Assembly (NCBI GenBank): GCA_964369775.1 | Contig: CAYJHQ010000001.1 | Span: 144,420-208,419 of the forward strand | Source: CAUPWF01 sp964369775 | Lineage (GTDB): Bacteria; Bacillota; Clostridia; Lachnospirales; Lachnospiraceae | Direction: 5' to 3' | Length of the DNA stretch: 64,000 nt | Shown here: positions 1-9,198 of the stretch, one piece after another | Numbering within the stretch: the first letter of the stretch is position 1 | How the letters are laid out: every line of letters starts with the position of its first letter | Program-made: the position numbers and the translations under genes | The notes under the pieces: generated by a model | Seen by the model: only the letters and a program-made list of their open reading frames with translations | Databases searched by the model: none | Told to the model about the DNA's origin: nothing

Positions 1-1518
1 TGATCGTTTCTTACTTATAATCACTTTTTCTTCTAGGCATTCAAATGTAGATTCCACCTGTTCTTTTTGTATTTTAGGAGTAATAAAGCTAACAAGTGGA
101 AGAACTATTAGGCTAACTACCATAGCAATTGCACCTGCATTAATTGGAGATTCAATATAGCTAAATATCATATTGGACACTGTAATTCCTACACCAGTCA
201 CAAAACTCGCCCATACAGATATCCTAGTTACACCCTTCCAATATAACCCATATAAAAGCGGTGCTAAGAATGCTCCTGCTAAGGCTCCCCATGATACTCC
301 CATCAACTGAGCAATTAATGTACTTGGATCCAATGCAATCACTACTGAGATTGCGATAAATACAAAGATAAATATTTGCATTACTACAACTTGTTGACGC
401 TCACTCATCTTCTTGATAATATTTCCTTTCAAAAGGTCTAATGTCAATGTAGAACTCGACGTTAGTACAAGGGAAGATAAAGTTGACATTGATGCTGATA
501 GTACAAGCACTACAACTACTCCTATCAAGACATCTGATAGAGTCGACAACATATAGGGAATAATGCTATCATAAATCACAGTCTGCTTTTCAACATCGTA
601 GATAGACTCACTGCCAAACAATCTCCCAAAACCACCTAAAAAATAGCACCCTCCTGCTACAATTAATGCAAATATTGTAGAGATTACTGTCCCTGTGTTA
701 ATAGCTTTTTCATTTTTTATTGCATAGAATTTCCCCACCATCTGTGGCAATCCCCAAGTTCCAAGAGAAGTCAACACTATAACCCCTAAAAGACTTAGAG
801 GATCTGGTCCAAAAAACGATGTAAATGCGCCTTCCTGTCCTTGTGTTATTGTCACATCACTTGGTATTTTTGATAGTTCATTGATAGCATTGAAAAAACC
901 GCCTTGCCCATTTAAAACCGCTACAATTACAGCAACAATACCTACCAACATAATAATGCCTTGGATGAAATCATTAATAGCTGTTGCCATGTACCCACCA
1001 AGTATTACATACACTGCTGTAAATAGTGCCATTCCGATTACACACACATAGTAAGGGACATCAAAAGCCATTCCAAATAAACGCGAAAGACCATTGTATA
1101 TCGATGCTGTATACGGAATCAAAAAAACAAATACAATCAAAGATGCAACTATTTTAATCTTATTACTATCAAATCGACGTCCAAAAAAATCTGGCATTGT
1201 CTTAGCTTCGAGGTGTTGACTCATTATTCTAGTTCTTCTCCCTAGTATAACCCAAGCCATCAAGCTTCCTATTAGTGCATTCCCAATCCCAATCCATGTA
1301 GATGCTACGCCAAATCTCCATCCAAACTGTCCTGCATATCCTACAAAAACAACTGCTGAAAAATAAGATGTTCCATAGGCAAAAGCTGTAAGCCAAGGGC
1401 CTACCGAGCGCCCTCCTAGCACAAATCCTTCTACACTCTTTGTGTGCCTTCTAGCGTACACACCCACAATTATCATTGATAAAAAAAACAAAACTAGTAA
1501 TATAATCTTTATAGACAT
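1..1518 (-). CDS. Sodium:solute symporter (SSF family), C-terminus cut by window edge
   Basis: Reading leftward from an ATG at 1516-1518, the frame stays open for 506 codons to the window edge. Family members are about 500 residues, so only a few C-terminal residues should be missing. It is a hydrophobic protein with many membrane spans. It has the SSF features GGRSVGPW near residue 35, a TAINDFIQG segment near residue 180 (the sodium-site helix region) and SASMSTLSSL around residue 360. Such proteins couple sodium entry to uptake of an organic solute such as proline, pantothenate or a sugar. The substrate cannot be told from the sequence. mgsA lies upstream on the same strand, 37 bp away. 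Confidence 0.85.
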   Translation of the reverse strand, partial: MSIKIILLVLFFLSMIIVGVYARRHTKSVEGFVLGGRSVGPWLTAFAYGTSYFSAVVFVGYAGQFGWRFGVASTWIGIGNALIGSLMAWVILGRRTRIMSQHLEAKTMPDFFGRRFDSNKIKIVASLIVFVFLIPYTASIYNGLSRLFGMAFDVPYYVCVIGMALFTAVYVILGGYMATAINDFIQGIIMLVGIVAVIVAVLNGQGGFFNAINELSKIPSDVTITQGQEGAFTSFFGPDPLSLLGVIVLTSLGTWGLPQMVGKFYAIKNEKAINTGTVISTIFALIVAGGCYFLGGFGRLFGSESIYDVEKQTVIYDSIIPYMLSTLSDVLIGVVVVLVLSASMSTLSSLVLTSSSTLTLDLLKGNIIKKMSERQQVVVMQIFIFVFIAISVVIALDPSTLIAQLMGVSWGALAGAFLAPLLYGLYWKGVTRISVWASFVTGVGITVSNMIFSYIESPINAGAIAMVVSLIVLPLVSFITPKIQKEQVESTFECLEEKVIISKKRS

Positions 1519-1555
1519 CTCATTCTCCCTCTATTCTCCTTTGTTATCTCCACTT

Positions 1556-2026
1556 TTATTTCATCTTTTCAACACGCTCTTGCACCGTTTTATTAAAATT
1601 CTCTACCGTTCTAAAATACGATTCATTCATGTATTTCGAATTCAACAAGAAATCTGCAGTTGCAAAATTATTCGCGATTGGAATATCGTAGACCACAGCA
1701 ATTCTAAGAAGTGCTTTCACATCTGGATCATGCGGCTGTGCTGCTAATGGATCCCACATAAAAACAAGAAAATCAATCTGTCCCTCTACTATCTTTGCCC
1801 CGATTTGCTGGTCTCCACCTAATGGACCGCTGTTATATGCCTTAACCGGTAATCCTGTCTTTTCAGCTATCAATCTTGCTGTAGTACCTGACCCGCATAA
1901 AAAATGTCCTTTTAATACTTCCTTATTCCTCTCACACCACTCTACTAGCTCTTTTTTCTTTCCATCATGAGCTACCAATGCGATATGCTTTGTCTTTTCC
2001 ATCTCAAACGTTACAAAATTCTCCAT
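1556..2026 (-). CDS. mgsA: Methylglyoxal synthase
   Basis: Converts dihydroxyacetone phosphate to methylglyoxal and phosphate, a bypass of lower glycolysis used when sugar phosphates build up. The 156-residue protein has the family landmarks: VAHDGKK near residue 18, the phosphate-binding GSGTTA near 46, GPLGGDQQIG near 68 with the catalytic Asp region, and FMWDPLAAQPHDPD near 88. It is slightly longer than the E. coli enzyme. The ATG follows an AGGAGG at a spacing of 6. It lies 31 bp downstream of the beta-helix gene and is probably cotranscribed with it. Confidence 0.95.
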   Translation of the reverse strand: MENFVTFEMEKTKHIALVAHDGKKKELVEWCERNKEVLKGHFLCGSGTTARLIAEKTGLPVKAYNSGPLGGDQQIGAKIVEGQIDFLVFMWDPLAAQPHDPDVKALLRIAVVYDIPIANNFATADFLLNSKYMNESYFRTVENFNKTVQERVEKMK

Positions 2027-2057
2027 AATTGCCTCCTACTAATATATTGATATCTTT

Positions 2058-2723
2058 TTATAACTTCTCTACAACTTCTCCTTGACACTTATATATTGAA
2101 TTAGCTGATAGTACACCTCGAATCATTGATAATGGGTAGATATCACTATCTCTTCCAACTACGCTTCCTGGATTTAGTACTGTACCACAGCCTACCTCTA
2201 CTCTATCGCCAAGAATTGCTCCAAACTTTTTAAGTCCCGTATCAACGATAGTGTTACCAACTTTAACACGAACTAACTTTTTATCAGATTTTACATTCGA
2301 TGTGATAGATCCCGCTCCCAGATGAGACTTATAACCTAGAATTGAATCTCCAACGTAATTATAGTGAGGTACTTGAACATTGTTAAATAAAATTACATTT
2401 TTTATCTCTGTAGAATTTCCTACAACACAGTTATTTCCTATTAGAGCATTTCCTCTAATAAATGCGCAGTGTCTAACTTCTGTATTTTCACCTATAATAG
2501 CAGGCCCATCAATATGTGCACTCTTTGCCACCTTTGCAGATTTTGCTATCCATATACCTTCCTCTACTTCTTCATAAATTGACCGATCCAAGGTTTTACC
2601 TAATTCATTGATAAACCCGCCTATTTTAGGAAGTACTTCCCATGGATACTCAACTTGGGCAAATATCTCGCTCCCTATCGTCTCTTCTAAGTTTAATAAA
2701 TCTTCTACTGTAACTTTGCTCAT
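2058..2723 (-). CDS. Left-handed beta-helix protein related to sugar-nucleotide pyrophosphorylases
   Basis: 221 residues from the start I chose, the ATG at 2721-2723 followed by SKVTVEDLL. A longer frame starting at 2768 would run into topB. The centre carries hexapeptide repeats of the kind found in the C-terminal acyltransferase half of GlmU (for example IIGENTEV, LIGNNCVVGNSTEI, VEVGCGTVLNPGSVVG). There is no N-terminal nucleotidyltransferase domain, so it is a stand-alone beta-helix. Lachnospiraceae homologues are often annotated as UDP-N-acetylglucosamine pyrophosphorylase-related. Actual activity, perhaps acyl transfer to a sugar nucleotide, is unproven. Confidence 0.75.
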   Translation of the reverse strand: MSKVTVEDLLNLEETIGSEIFAQVEYPWEVLPKIGGFINELGKTLDRSIYEEVEEGIWIAKSAKVAKSAHIDGPAIIGENTEVRHCAFIRGNALIGNNCVVGNSTEIKNVILFNNVQVPHYNYVGDSILGYKSHLGAGSITSNVKSDKKLVRVKVGNTIVDTGLKKFGAILGDRVEVGCGTVLNPGSVVGRDSDIYPLSMIRGVLSANSIYKCQGEVVEKL

Positions 2724-2730
2724 CCTTTTA

Positions 2731-4707
2731 CTATCCTTTCTTTTTATAGAATTTCGATGAATTTGCAAAACACTGTTTTAAAGCGTATTGCTGATTCATA
2801 CTCATTACACTATTAGTTTTTTGTAAAATAAAACCTTCTAACTTAACCATGTATTCTTCAGAAGTAATTTCGCCGTTTGCTACATAAGTAAGTCCTTTTT
2901 CCCAACTTGCCGTAAGCTCTGGGTTTAAAAGTGCTCGAATCGACTGATTCACTACATCAAAAATCATCTCTCCTAATAATTCCGGCGTTATAATCTGAGT
3001 TTTCTTATTAAGTTTCAAATATTTTATATGGACTAGTTTCTTTAAAATCTCGGCTCTAGTAGCACTCGTTCCAATCCCACTACCTTTTATCTGAGCACGA
3101 AGTTCTTCATCTTCTATTAACTGGCCTGCATTTTCCATTGCTAAGATTATAGATCCTGAATTATATCTCTTAGGCGGTGTCGTCTCACCTTCTTTGATTT
3201 CAAATTCAGTAATGGGTATTTTCATACCTTTTCGAATTTTACTCACTTCTTCAAATAAATGATTGCTCTCTTCACCTTCTTGTTGCTTCGCACCTTCCCC
3301 TATTACCTTAAGATAACCTTCCTCTTTCAAGACTTTGAAATTCGCAAAAAATCGTTCTGTATCAACAGCTGAGACAATTCCTATTTTTTGATAAATTGCC
3401 GGGGGATAGAAAATGCTCAAAAAGCGCAAGACAATGATATCATACACGCCCCTTGCAACATTAGCTAAATGATTGACATTTTGAATCCCTTGACCTGTTG
3501 GAATAATAGCATAATGATCCGTCACTTGCTTATCATCCACATATCTGGTTGACGTAATTTTTTTATGACTACCTATTTTTGCTATCTCACTTAGTAAATG
3601 ACTTACTTTCTCATAATTCGCTAAGCCATTTAAATTTTTAAATATTTCTTTTGCGACTGCACTAGAGAGAACTCTCGCATCAGTCCTCGGATATGTCACC
3701 ATCTTCTTTTCATATAGTTCTTGTACGATTTTTAGTGTTTCATCTGGACTAATTTTAAAACGTTTGGCACATTCATTCTGTAACTCTGCCAAGTTATACA
3801 GCAGAGGAGGATTCTTTTTTTCTGTCTTTTTTTCAACAGAAATCACTTCTCCAACAACTTCTTCTCTATCCTTGCACAGTGTTATCAACTCTTCTGCTCT
3901 CTCTTTTACCTTAAATCCATTCTCTTTGTAAAGATCTGGTATCCCATGAAAACTACTTCCATCTGATACACGCCACTCTCCTTCAAACTTTAAGGAGCCT
4001 TGTTCATGGGTTGCTAACACTCTGTAAAATGGCATCTTTACAAATTCCCGAATCTCTCTCTCTCTCTTCACTACCATACCAAGTACACAGGTCATCACTC
4101 GCCCTACAGCGATTGAAGTATATCTTTGATTCAAAAAATTTGCTACATTATTTCCATATTTCAACGAAAGGAGTCTTGAAAAGTTGATTCCCATTAGATA
4201 ATCTTCTTTTGCCCGCAAGTATGCAGAGGCACTCAAGTTATCATATTCTTCTAGATTCTTTGCTTCTCGAATCCCTCGAAGGATCTCATCTTCTGTCTGC
4301 GAATCAATCCACACTCTTTTCCTAGTCTTTCCCTCGACTTTTGCAAGTTGCTCTACTAATCGATATATGTACTCCCCTTCCCTTCCCGAGTCGGTACACA
4401 CATAGATGGTATCTACATCTTTTCTATTTAATATCTCTTTAACAACCTGAAACTGCTTTGCAACAGCCGGTATAACCTCATACTTAAACTCCTCTGGCAA
4501 GAAAGGTAATGTATCAAGACTCCACCTCTTTAATTTCTCATCGTACACCTCAGGATAACTCATCGTCACTAAGTGACCTACACACCAAGTTATAATAGCT
4601 TCTTCTGATTCCAAAAAGCCTTGACCGCGTTTAGTACGCAGGCCTAAGGCTTTCGCAAACTCTTGTGCTACACTTGGTTTTTCAGCAATATATACACTCT
4701 TATTCAT
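2731..4707 (-). CDS. topB: DNA topoisomerase III
   Basis: Type IA topoisomerase that relaxes and decatenates single-stranded DNA crossings through a transient 5'-phosphotyrosine. The 658 residues begin with a TOPRIM domain (YIAEKPSVAQEFAKALG at 6-22; acidic TDSGREGEYIYR near 105). The active-site Tyr is in MVTYPRTDARVLS near residue 330. The family motif GIGTSATRAEIL is near 545. There is no obvious C-terminal zinc finger, as expected for TopB rather than TopA. topA occurs separately at 41541-43613. Confidence 0.95.
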   Translation of the reverse strand: MNKSVYIAEKPSVAQEFAKALGLRTKRGQGFLESEEAIITWCVGHLVTMSYPEVYDEKLKRWSLDTLPFLPEEFKYEVIPAVAKQFQVVKEILNRKDVDTIYVCTDSGREGEYIYRLVEQLAKVEGKTRKRVWIDSQTEDEILRGIREAKNLEEYDNLSASAYLRAKEDYLMGINFSRLLSLKYGNNVANFLNQRYTSIAVGRVMTCVLGMVVKREREIREFVKMPFYRVLATHEQGSLKFEGEWRVSDGSSFHGIPDLYKENGFKVKERAEELITLCKDREEVVGEVISVEKKTEKKNPPLLYNLAELQNECAKRFKISPDETLKIVQELYEKKMVTYPRTDARVLSSAVAKEIFKNLNGLANYEKVSHLLSEIAKIGSHKKITSTRYVDDKQVTDHYAIIPTGQGIQNVNHLANVARGVYDIIVLRFLSIFYPPAIYQKIGIVSAVDTERFFANFKVLKEEGYLKVIGEGAKQQEGEESNHLFEEVSKIRKGMKIPITEFEIKEGETTPPKRYNSGSIILAMENAGQLIEDEELRAQIKGSGIGTSATRAEILKKLVHIKYLKLNKKTQIITPELLGEMIFDVVNQSIRALLNPELTASWEKGLTYVANGEITSEEYMVKLEGFILQKTNSVMSMNQQYALKQCFANSSKFYKKKG

Positions 4708-4739
4708 TTTATACCAACAATTTACTACTGTTAACCTTT

Positions 4740-5777
4740 CTACTTTACTACTTCAAACTTATAGACTGTTTTTGTCATATAATTTTCATCTTTTTTTATA
4801 ACTGGAGATTTGAACTTTTTTTGATTGATTGCATCTGGATAATATTGGGTTTCAAAACACACACCTGAACGATTATCATAAACAATATCGCACTTACCCT
4901 TTTGCTTTCCAAGAAAGTTTCCAGTATACACCTGTACTCCTGGCAAATCAGAGTATACCCACATCTTTATTCCGCTTTTTTCCGAATAAAGTGATGCGAC
5001 TTTTTCAAATTTTTCCTTGTTATTCAAGCACCAATTGTGGTCGTAACCACCTGCAATTTTGATAAGGTCATGATCACTATCTATTCGATCTCCTATTTTT
5101 CTTTCTTCTCTAAAATCAAAAGGTGTTTTCCTAACCTCTAACAACTCTCCAGTCGGTATTAAATTCCTATCACAAACTGTAATATAATCCGCATCAATCC
5201 AAACTTTCTGATCTTTCACATCACCTGAGTCGTGCCCATTCATATTAAAGTAACTGTGGTTTGTCAAATTAAGAACTGTATCCTTATCTGTTTTTCCTTC
5301 ATAGAGAATCTCTAATTCATCTTCATCTGTAAGCGCATAGGTCACTTTCAAATTCACAGTTCCTGCATAACCCTGATCACCTTCTGGACTTTCTAAAGAA
5401 AAGGTCACAATATTTTTATCTAATACATCAATCGCCCATATTCTTGTATGAAAATAGTCATTCCCACTGTGCAGGTTATTCCCATTGTCATTTGGAGTTA
5501 GTTGATAGTTTACCCCGTTTAGTTCGAATCCAGCTTTACCAATACGGTTAGCATTTCTTCCGACTACACATCCAAAGAAACAACTACCATTCTCATATTC
5601 CAATACGTTATTATATCCCAACACCACATCTTTCAGCACTTTATCTTTATTTGGGACAAATATACTAACGATTGTTGCCCCAAAGTCACTTACAACTACT
5701 TTAATTCCATTGTTATTCTCCAATGTGATAAGTGACGCTTCATTTCCTTTTGAATCTTTTCCAAATAACTTCCCCAT
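4740..5777 (-). CDS. galM: Aldose 1-epimerase (mutarotase)
   Basis: Interconverts the alpha and beta anomers of aldoses, mainly galactose and glucose, feeding the Leloir pathway. The 345 residues match the family length. Landmarks are GRNANRIG near 72-79, LTPNDNGNNLHSG near 92-105 with the catalytic His region, NLTNHSYFNMNGH near 168-180 with the second catalytic His, and GVCFETQYYPDAIN near 300 with the catalytic Glu. The ATG is preceded by AGAGGAG. No other galactose genes are nearby. ppk1 ends two bases upstream, so the two are probably cotranscribed. Confidence 0.95.
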   Translation of the reverse strand: MGKLFGKDSKGNEASLITLENNNGIKVVVSDFGATIVSIFVPNKDKVLKDVVLGYNNVLEYENGSCFFGCVVGRNANRIGKAGFELNGVNYQLTPNDNGNNLHSGNDYFHTRIWAIDVLDKNIVTFSLESPEGDQGYAGTVNLKVTYALTDEDELEILYEGKTDKDTVLNLTNHSYFNMNGHDSGDVKDQKVWIDADYITVCDRNLIPTGELLEVRKTPFDFREERKIGDRIDSDHDLIKIAGGYDHNWCLNNKEKFEKVASLYSEKSGIKMWVYSDLPGVQVYTGNFLGKQKGKCDIVYDNRSGVCFETQYYPDAINQKKFKSPVIKKDENYMTKTVYKFEVVK

Positions 5778-5779
5778 GC

Positions 5780-7885
5780 TTATCTCCTCTTAAATAATCT
5801 TTTGAACCAAGGCTCTTTTTTAGGTGTCACTTGTGTTGCCTCCGGTTTTACATTGATTGCTTCTCTCATAAGCACTTCTTGCGCATTGATTATCTTATCC
5901 ACTCCGCTACGCTTGATGTAAATTCCCTCATTAGTCAAAACACGCCCTTTTACATTGTCGTTCATCATAGTAACTAGCATCTGGTTCACTCGTCTTCTCA
6001 CATCTGTATCTGTTATAGGACAAGCAACTTCAACTCTCTTTTCTGTATTTCTAGTCATCATATCTGCTGAACCTAAGTATAGTTTTTGTTCACTTCCTTT
6101 TCCAAAGCTAAAAATTCTAGGGTGTTCTAGAAACCTGCCTACAATACTAGTAATTCTGACATTTTCTGTATACCCCTCTATATTTGGTACTATACAGCAT
6201 ATACCTCTTACTAGAAGATCTACTTTTACACCTGCATTTGATGCTTCTGACACTTTTTGAATAAAATCAATATCTGTAACTGAGTTCATCTTCATTATGA
6301 TTCGGCCATTTTCACCTTTTTCAATTTCTTGGTCCATCATATAGAGAATTTTTTGCTTCAAGCTACTCGGCGCAACTAAAAGCCTTCTATAACTTCCATT
6401 GAGGTTTGCGATGCTCATGTTTTTAAAGAATTCAGCAGCATCACATCCAATTTCATAATCTGCCGTCATAAGTGAAATATCTGTATACATTGTTGCAGTT
6501 TTTTCATTATAATTCCCAGTACCAATCTGCGTGATGTACTTAATCTCATTTTTACTTTTATAAGTAATTAAACAGATTTTCGAGTGCACTTTATATCCTT
6601 CAAATCCATAGATTATTCTACAGCCAGCCTCTTCTAGTCTCTCTGACCAGTCGATATTATTTTGCTCATCAAACCTTGCTCTTAACTCAATAAGAACCGT
6701 TACATCTTTTCCATTTTCTGCTGCCGCACATAAGTATTCCACTAATCTAGCTTTAGAAGCTAATCTATAAATTGTGATTTTTATTGTCATTACATCTGGA
6801 TCTTTAGAAGCTTCTCTGATCAAATTTAAAAACGGTTCCATTTTTTCATATGGATAAGATAACAAGATATCTTTCTTTTCTACTTGTGCCATCATATTTC
6901 GCTCTTGACAATACGCTGATGGCTGTGGTGTAAATGGCGTATCTAATAATGATTTCTTTTGAGAATCTGGGATTCTCCCTATCACAGAAAATATATAGGA
7001 CATCTTCATTGGTACTTTCGTGCAAAAAATCTGTTCATCAGTAATTTTAAATTTTTCACAGAAATATGCTTTTGTATCCTCTGTTAACTTTTTAGCCACT
7101 TCTAATCTCACTACTGCCATTTTATTTCTCTTATGAAGCATTTCCTTCATAGTTTTTCTAAAATCATCATTTACATCCATTGATTCATCATCTGGAGATA
7201 TATCTGCATTTCTTGTAACACAGATATAGTTTTTATTATTCAATTCATACTGTTCAAAAATCTCTTCCATAAACTGAATAATCACTTTTTCTGTCCGTAT
7301 ATATCTCAAATCTTGTCCTGGTAAGTAGATGATATCTGAAATAAAGTGCGGTACCGGCACAATTCCAAGCATAGTTTTCTCTTGAAAAATTAAATCTGCA
7401 ATAACATAGATTTCTTTATTCATCAAATGTGGAAAAGGATGGTTCGCATCTACAATTTGTGGTGACAAAACAGGTCGTATCTGTTCTCTAAAATACTTTT
7501 TTATGTATTTTTTCTCTTTTTGTTCCAGTTCACTATAATCTAGACCACAGACACCATAAGAAGCCAGCGATTTTTTGATTTCATTATAGGACTGGTCTCT
7601 TTTTTTATACAATGGTGCAACTTCCTTATATATAGCATCTAACTGCTCTTTTGCTGTTAATCCTGAACGATAATCAACACCTTTATCTCCTAGTGTATAG
7701 ATATCGTATATACTTCCTACGCGAATCATAAAAAACTCATCTAAATTACTTGTAAAAATCGAGACAAATTTCATTCTCTCTAATAATGGAACGCTCTCAT
7801 CTTCCGACTCCGATAAAACTCTTTCATTAAACTTTAGCCATGATAATTCTCTGTTCTGTGTATATGGTAAATATTGTCCGCTCAT
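5780..7885 (-). CDS. ppk1: Polyphosphate kinase (PPK1)
   Basis: Makes long-chain inorganic polyphosphate from ATP at the membrane face. The 701 residues show the full PPK1 architecture. The N-terminal domain has RELSWLKFNERVL at 12-24 and NLDEFFMIRVGS near 47. Two phospholipase-D-like C-terminal domains follow. The autophosphorylated His lies in YKVHSKICLI near residue 430, and the second such domain contains the EHPRIF segment near 590. A Lys/Arg-rich tail ends the protein. An AGGAGG precedes the ATG. No exopolyphosphatase gene is adjacent. Confidence 0.96.
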   Translation of the reverse strand: MSGQYLPYTQNRELSWLKFNERVLSESEDESVPLLERMKFVSIFTSNLDEFFMIRVGSIYDIYTLGDKGVDYRSGLTAKEQLDAIYKEVAPLYKKRDQSYNEIKKSLASYGVCGLDYSELEQKEKKYIKKYFREQIRPVLSPQIVDANHPFPHLMNKEIYVIADLIFQEKTMLGIVPVPHFISDIIYLPGQDLRYIRTEKVIIQFMEEIFEQYELNNKNYICVTRNADISPDDESMDVNDDFRKTMKEMLHKRNKMAVVRLEVAKKLTEDTKAYFCEKFKITDEQIFCTKVPMKMSYIFSVIGRIPDSQKKSLLDTPFTPQPSAYCQERNMMAQVEKKDILLSYPYEKMEPFLNLIREASKDPDVMTIKITIYRLASKARLVEYLCAAAENGKDVTVLIELRARFDEQNNIDWSERLEEAGCRIIYGFEGYKVHSKICLITYKSKNEIKYITQIGTGNYNEKTATMYTDISLMTADYEIGCDAAEFFKNMSIANLNGSYRRLLVAPSSLKQKILYMMDQEIEKGENGRIIMKMNSVTDIDFIQKVSEASNAGVKVDLLVRGICCIVPNIEGYTENVRITSIVGRFLEHPRIFSFGKGSEQKLYLGSADMMTRNTEKRVEVACPITDTDVRRRVNQMLVTMMNDNVKGRVLTNEGIYIKRSGVDKIINAQEVLMREAINVKPEATQVTPKKEPWFKRLFKRR

Positions 7886-7960
7886 GCTTCCTCCTATTTT
7901 CAGTCCTGACTACTATTTTATCATAAAACACTTGCTTTATTCAAGTAAAGTAGCGTAAAA

Positions 7961-7994
7961 AAATGGTTAAAGGCTCTTTACAAAACCTTTAACC
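7961..7994 (-). terminator. Intrinsic terminator of asd
   Basis: A perfect 9-bp stem (GGTTAAAGG at 7965-7973 with CCTTTAACC at 7986-7994) is followed, in the minus direction, by a run of seven Ts. It sits just past the asd stop codon and separates asd from ppk1. Confidence 0.85.
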
Positions 7995-8008
7995 ACCAAT
8001 GAAATCCT

Positions 8009-9094
8009 TTATTTTGCCACAATGTATTTTTGTGCTGTTAATGTCTCTGCACATAACACAGCACCACCCGCTGCGCCTCTTACAGTATTATGTGATAATC
8101 CGATAAATTTGAAATCATAGATATTATCTTCTCTTAATCTACCAACAGATACACCCATTCCACTTTCATAGTCAACGTCAGCTTTAACTTGAGGCCTGTT
8201 GTCTTCCTCTAAGTATTGAATAAATTGCTTTGGTGCACTTGGAAGTTCTAACTCCTGTGGTACCCCTTTAAAAGCAACTAATTTTTCTATCAACTGCTCT
8301 TTCGTAGCTTTTTTATTAAACTTAATAAATACTGCAGCTGTATGACCATCAAGGACAGGTACTCTCACGCATTGACAAGTTATTTTGGGAAGTTGTGCTT
8401 TTACAATCTCTCCATTTTCAACGTGTCCTAATACTCGCAATGGCTCTTGCTCACTCTTTTCTTCTTCTCCACCTATAAACGGAATAATATTCTCAACCAT
8501 CTCTGGCCACTCTGCAAATGTTTTTCCAGCCCCAGAGATTGCTTGATATGTAGTTGCTACCACTTCTACTGGTTCAAATTCTTCCCAAGCTTTCAAACAA
8601 GGTGCATAACTTTGAATTGAACAGTTTGGTTTAACTGCCACAAACCCTCTCTTTGTTCCTAATCTTTCTTTTTGAGCCTCAATTACTGCAAAATGCTCTG
8701 AATTGATTTCTGGAACTACCATTGGCACATCTTTTGTCCATCTGTGAGCACTGTTATTTGACACTACAGGAGTCTCTGTTTTTGCATAAGCATCTTCGAT
8801 TTGTTTAATCTCATCTTTTGACATGTCTACTGCACTGAAAACAAAGTCTACGCTCGATGCAACTGCATCTATCTCATTAACATTCATTACTTGTAAGTTC
8901 TTTACAGATTCTGGCATTGGAGTAGGCATCTTCCAACGTCCTCCCACTGCTTCCTCATATGATTTATTTGCTGATCTCTCACTTGCTGCTACTGTTACCA
9001 CTTCATACCAAGGATGATTTTCTAATAACGATATAAAACGTTGTCCTACCATTCCTGTAGCACCCAAAATTCCTACTCTTAATTTCTTATCCAT
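8009..9094 (-). CDS. asd: Aspartate-semialdehyde dehydrogenase (archaeal/fungal-type)
   Basis: Reduces aspartyl phosphate to aspartate semialdehyde, the branch point to lysine, diaminopimelate, threonine and methionine. The start is the ATG at 9092-9094, giving 361 residues beginning MDKKLRVGILGATGMVGQR (NADP-binding Rossmann loop). The active-site Cys is in VKPNCSIQSY near residue 155, and the catalytic His region is PVLDGHTAAV near 245. Length and motifs fit the archaeal/fungal branch found in many Lachnospiraceae rather than the E. coli branch. The gene has its own promoter and terminator. The 5' leader is about 65-70 nt, too short for a lysine riboswitch. Confidence 0.93.
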   Translation of the reverse strand: MDKKLRVGILGATGMVGQRFISLLENHPWYEVVTVAASERSANKSYEEAVGGRWKMPTPMPESVKNLQVMNVNEIDAVASSVDFVFSAVDMSKDEIKQIEDAYAKTETPVVSNNSAHRWTKDVPMVVPEINSEHFAVIEAQKERLGTKRGFVAVKPNCSIQSYAPCLKAWEEFEPVEVVATTYQAISGAGKTFAEWPEMVENIIPFIGGEEEKSEQEPLRVLGHVENGEIVKAQLPKITCQCVRVPVLDGHTAAVFIKFNKKATKEQLIEKLVAFKGVPQELELPSAPKQFIQYLEEDNRPQVKADVDYESGMGVSVGRLREDNIYDFKFIGLSHNTVRGAAGGAVLCAETLTAQKYIVAK

Positions 9095-9164
9095 TCTATA
9101 GTCCTCTTTTCTTATTGTTCGGCATAGTCTTTCATTGGCGAACATTTGTCTTTACTTGAAATAT

Positions 9165-9191
9165 ATTATAATATATCACACAAAAAATCAA
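9165..9191 (-). promoter_or_regulatory. Candidate sigma-A promoter of asd
   Basis: On the minus strand, TTGATT (9186-9191) and a perfect TATAAT (9165-9170) are separated by 15 bp, slightly short of the usual 17. It lies about 70 bp upstream of the asd ATG, in the gap after argH. Confidence 0.5.
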
Positions 9192-9198
9192 GCTATTT

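Noticed and set aside
9095..9198. Lysine riboswitch before asd
   Set aside because: The leader between promoter and ATG is about 65-70 nt, far too short, and lacks the conserved L-box elements.
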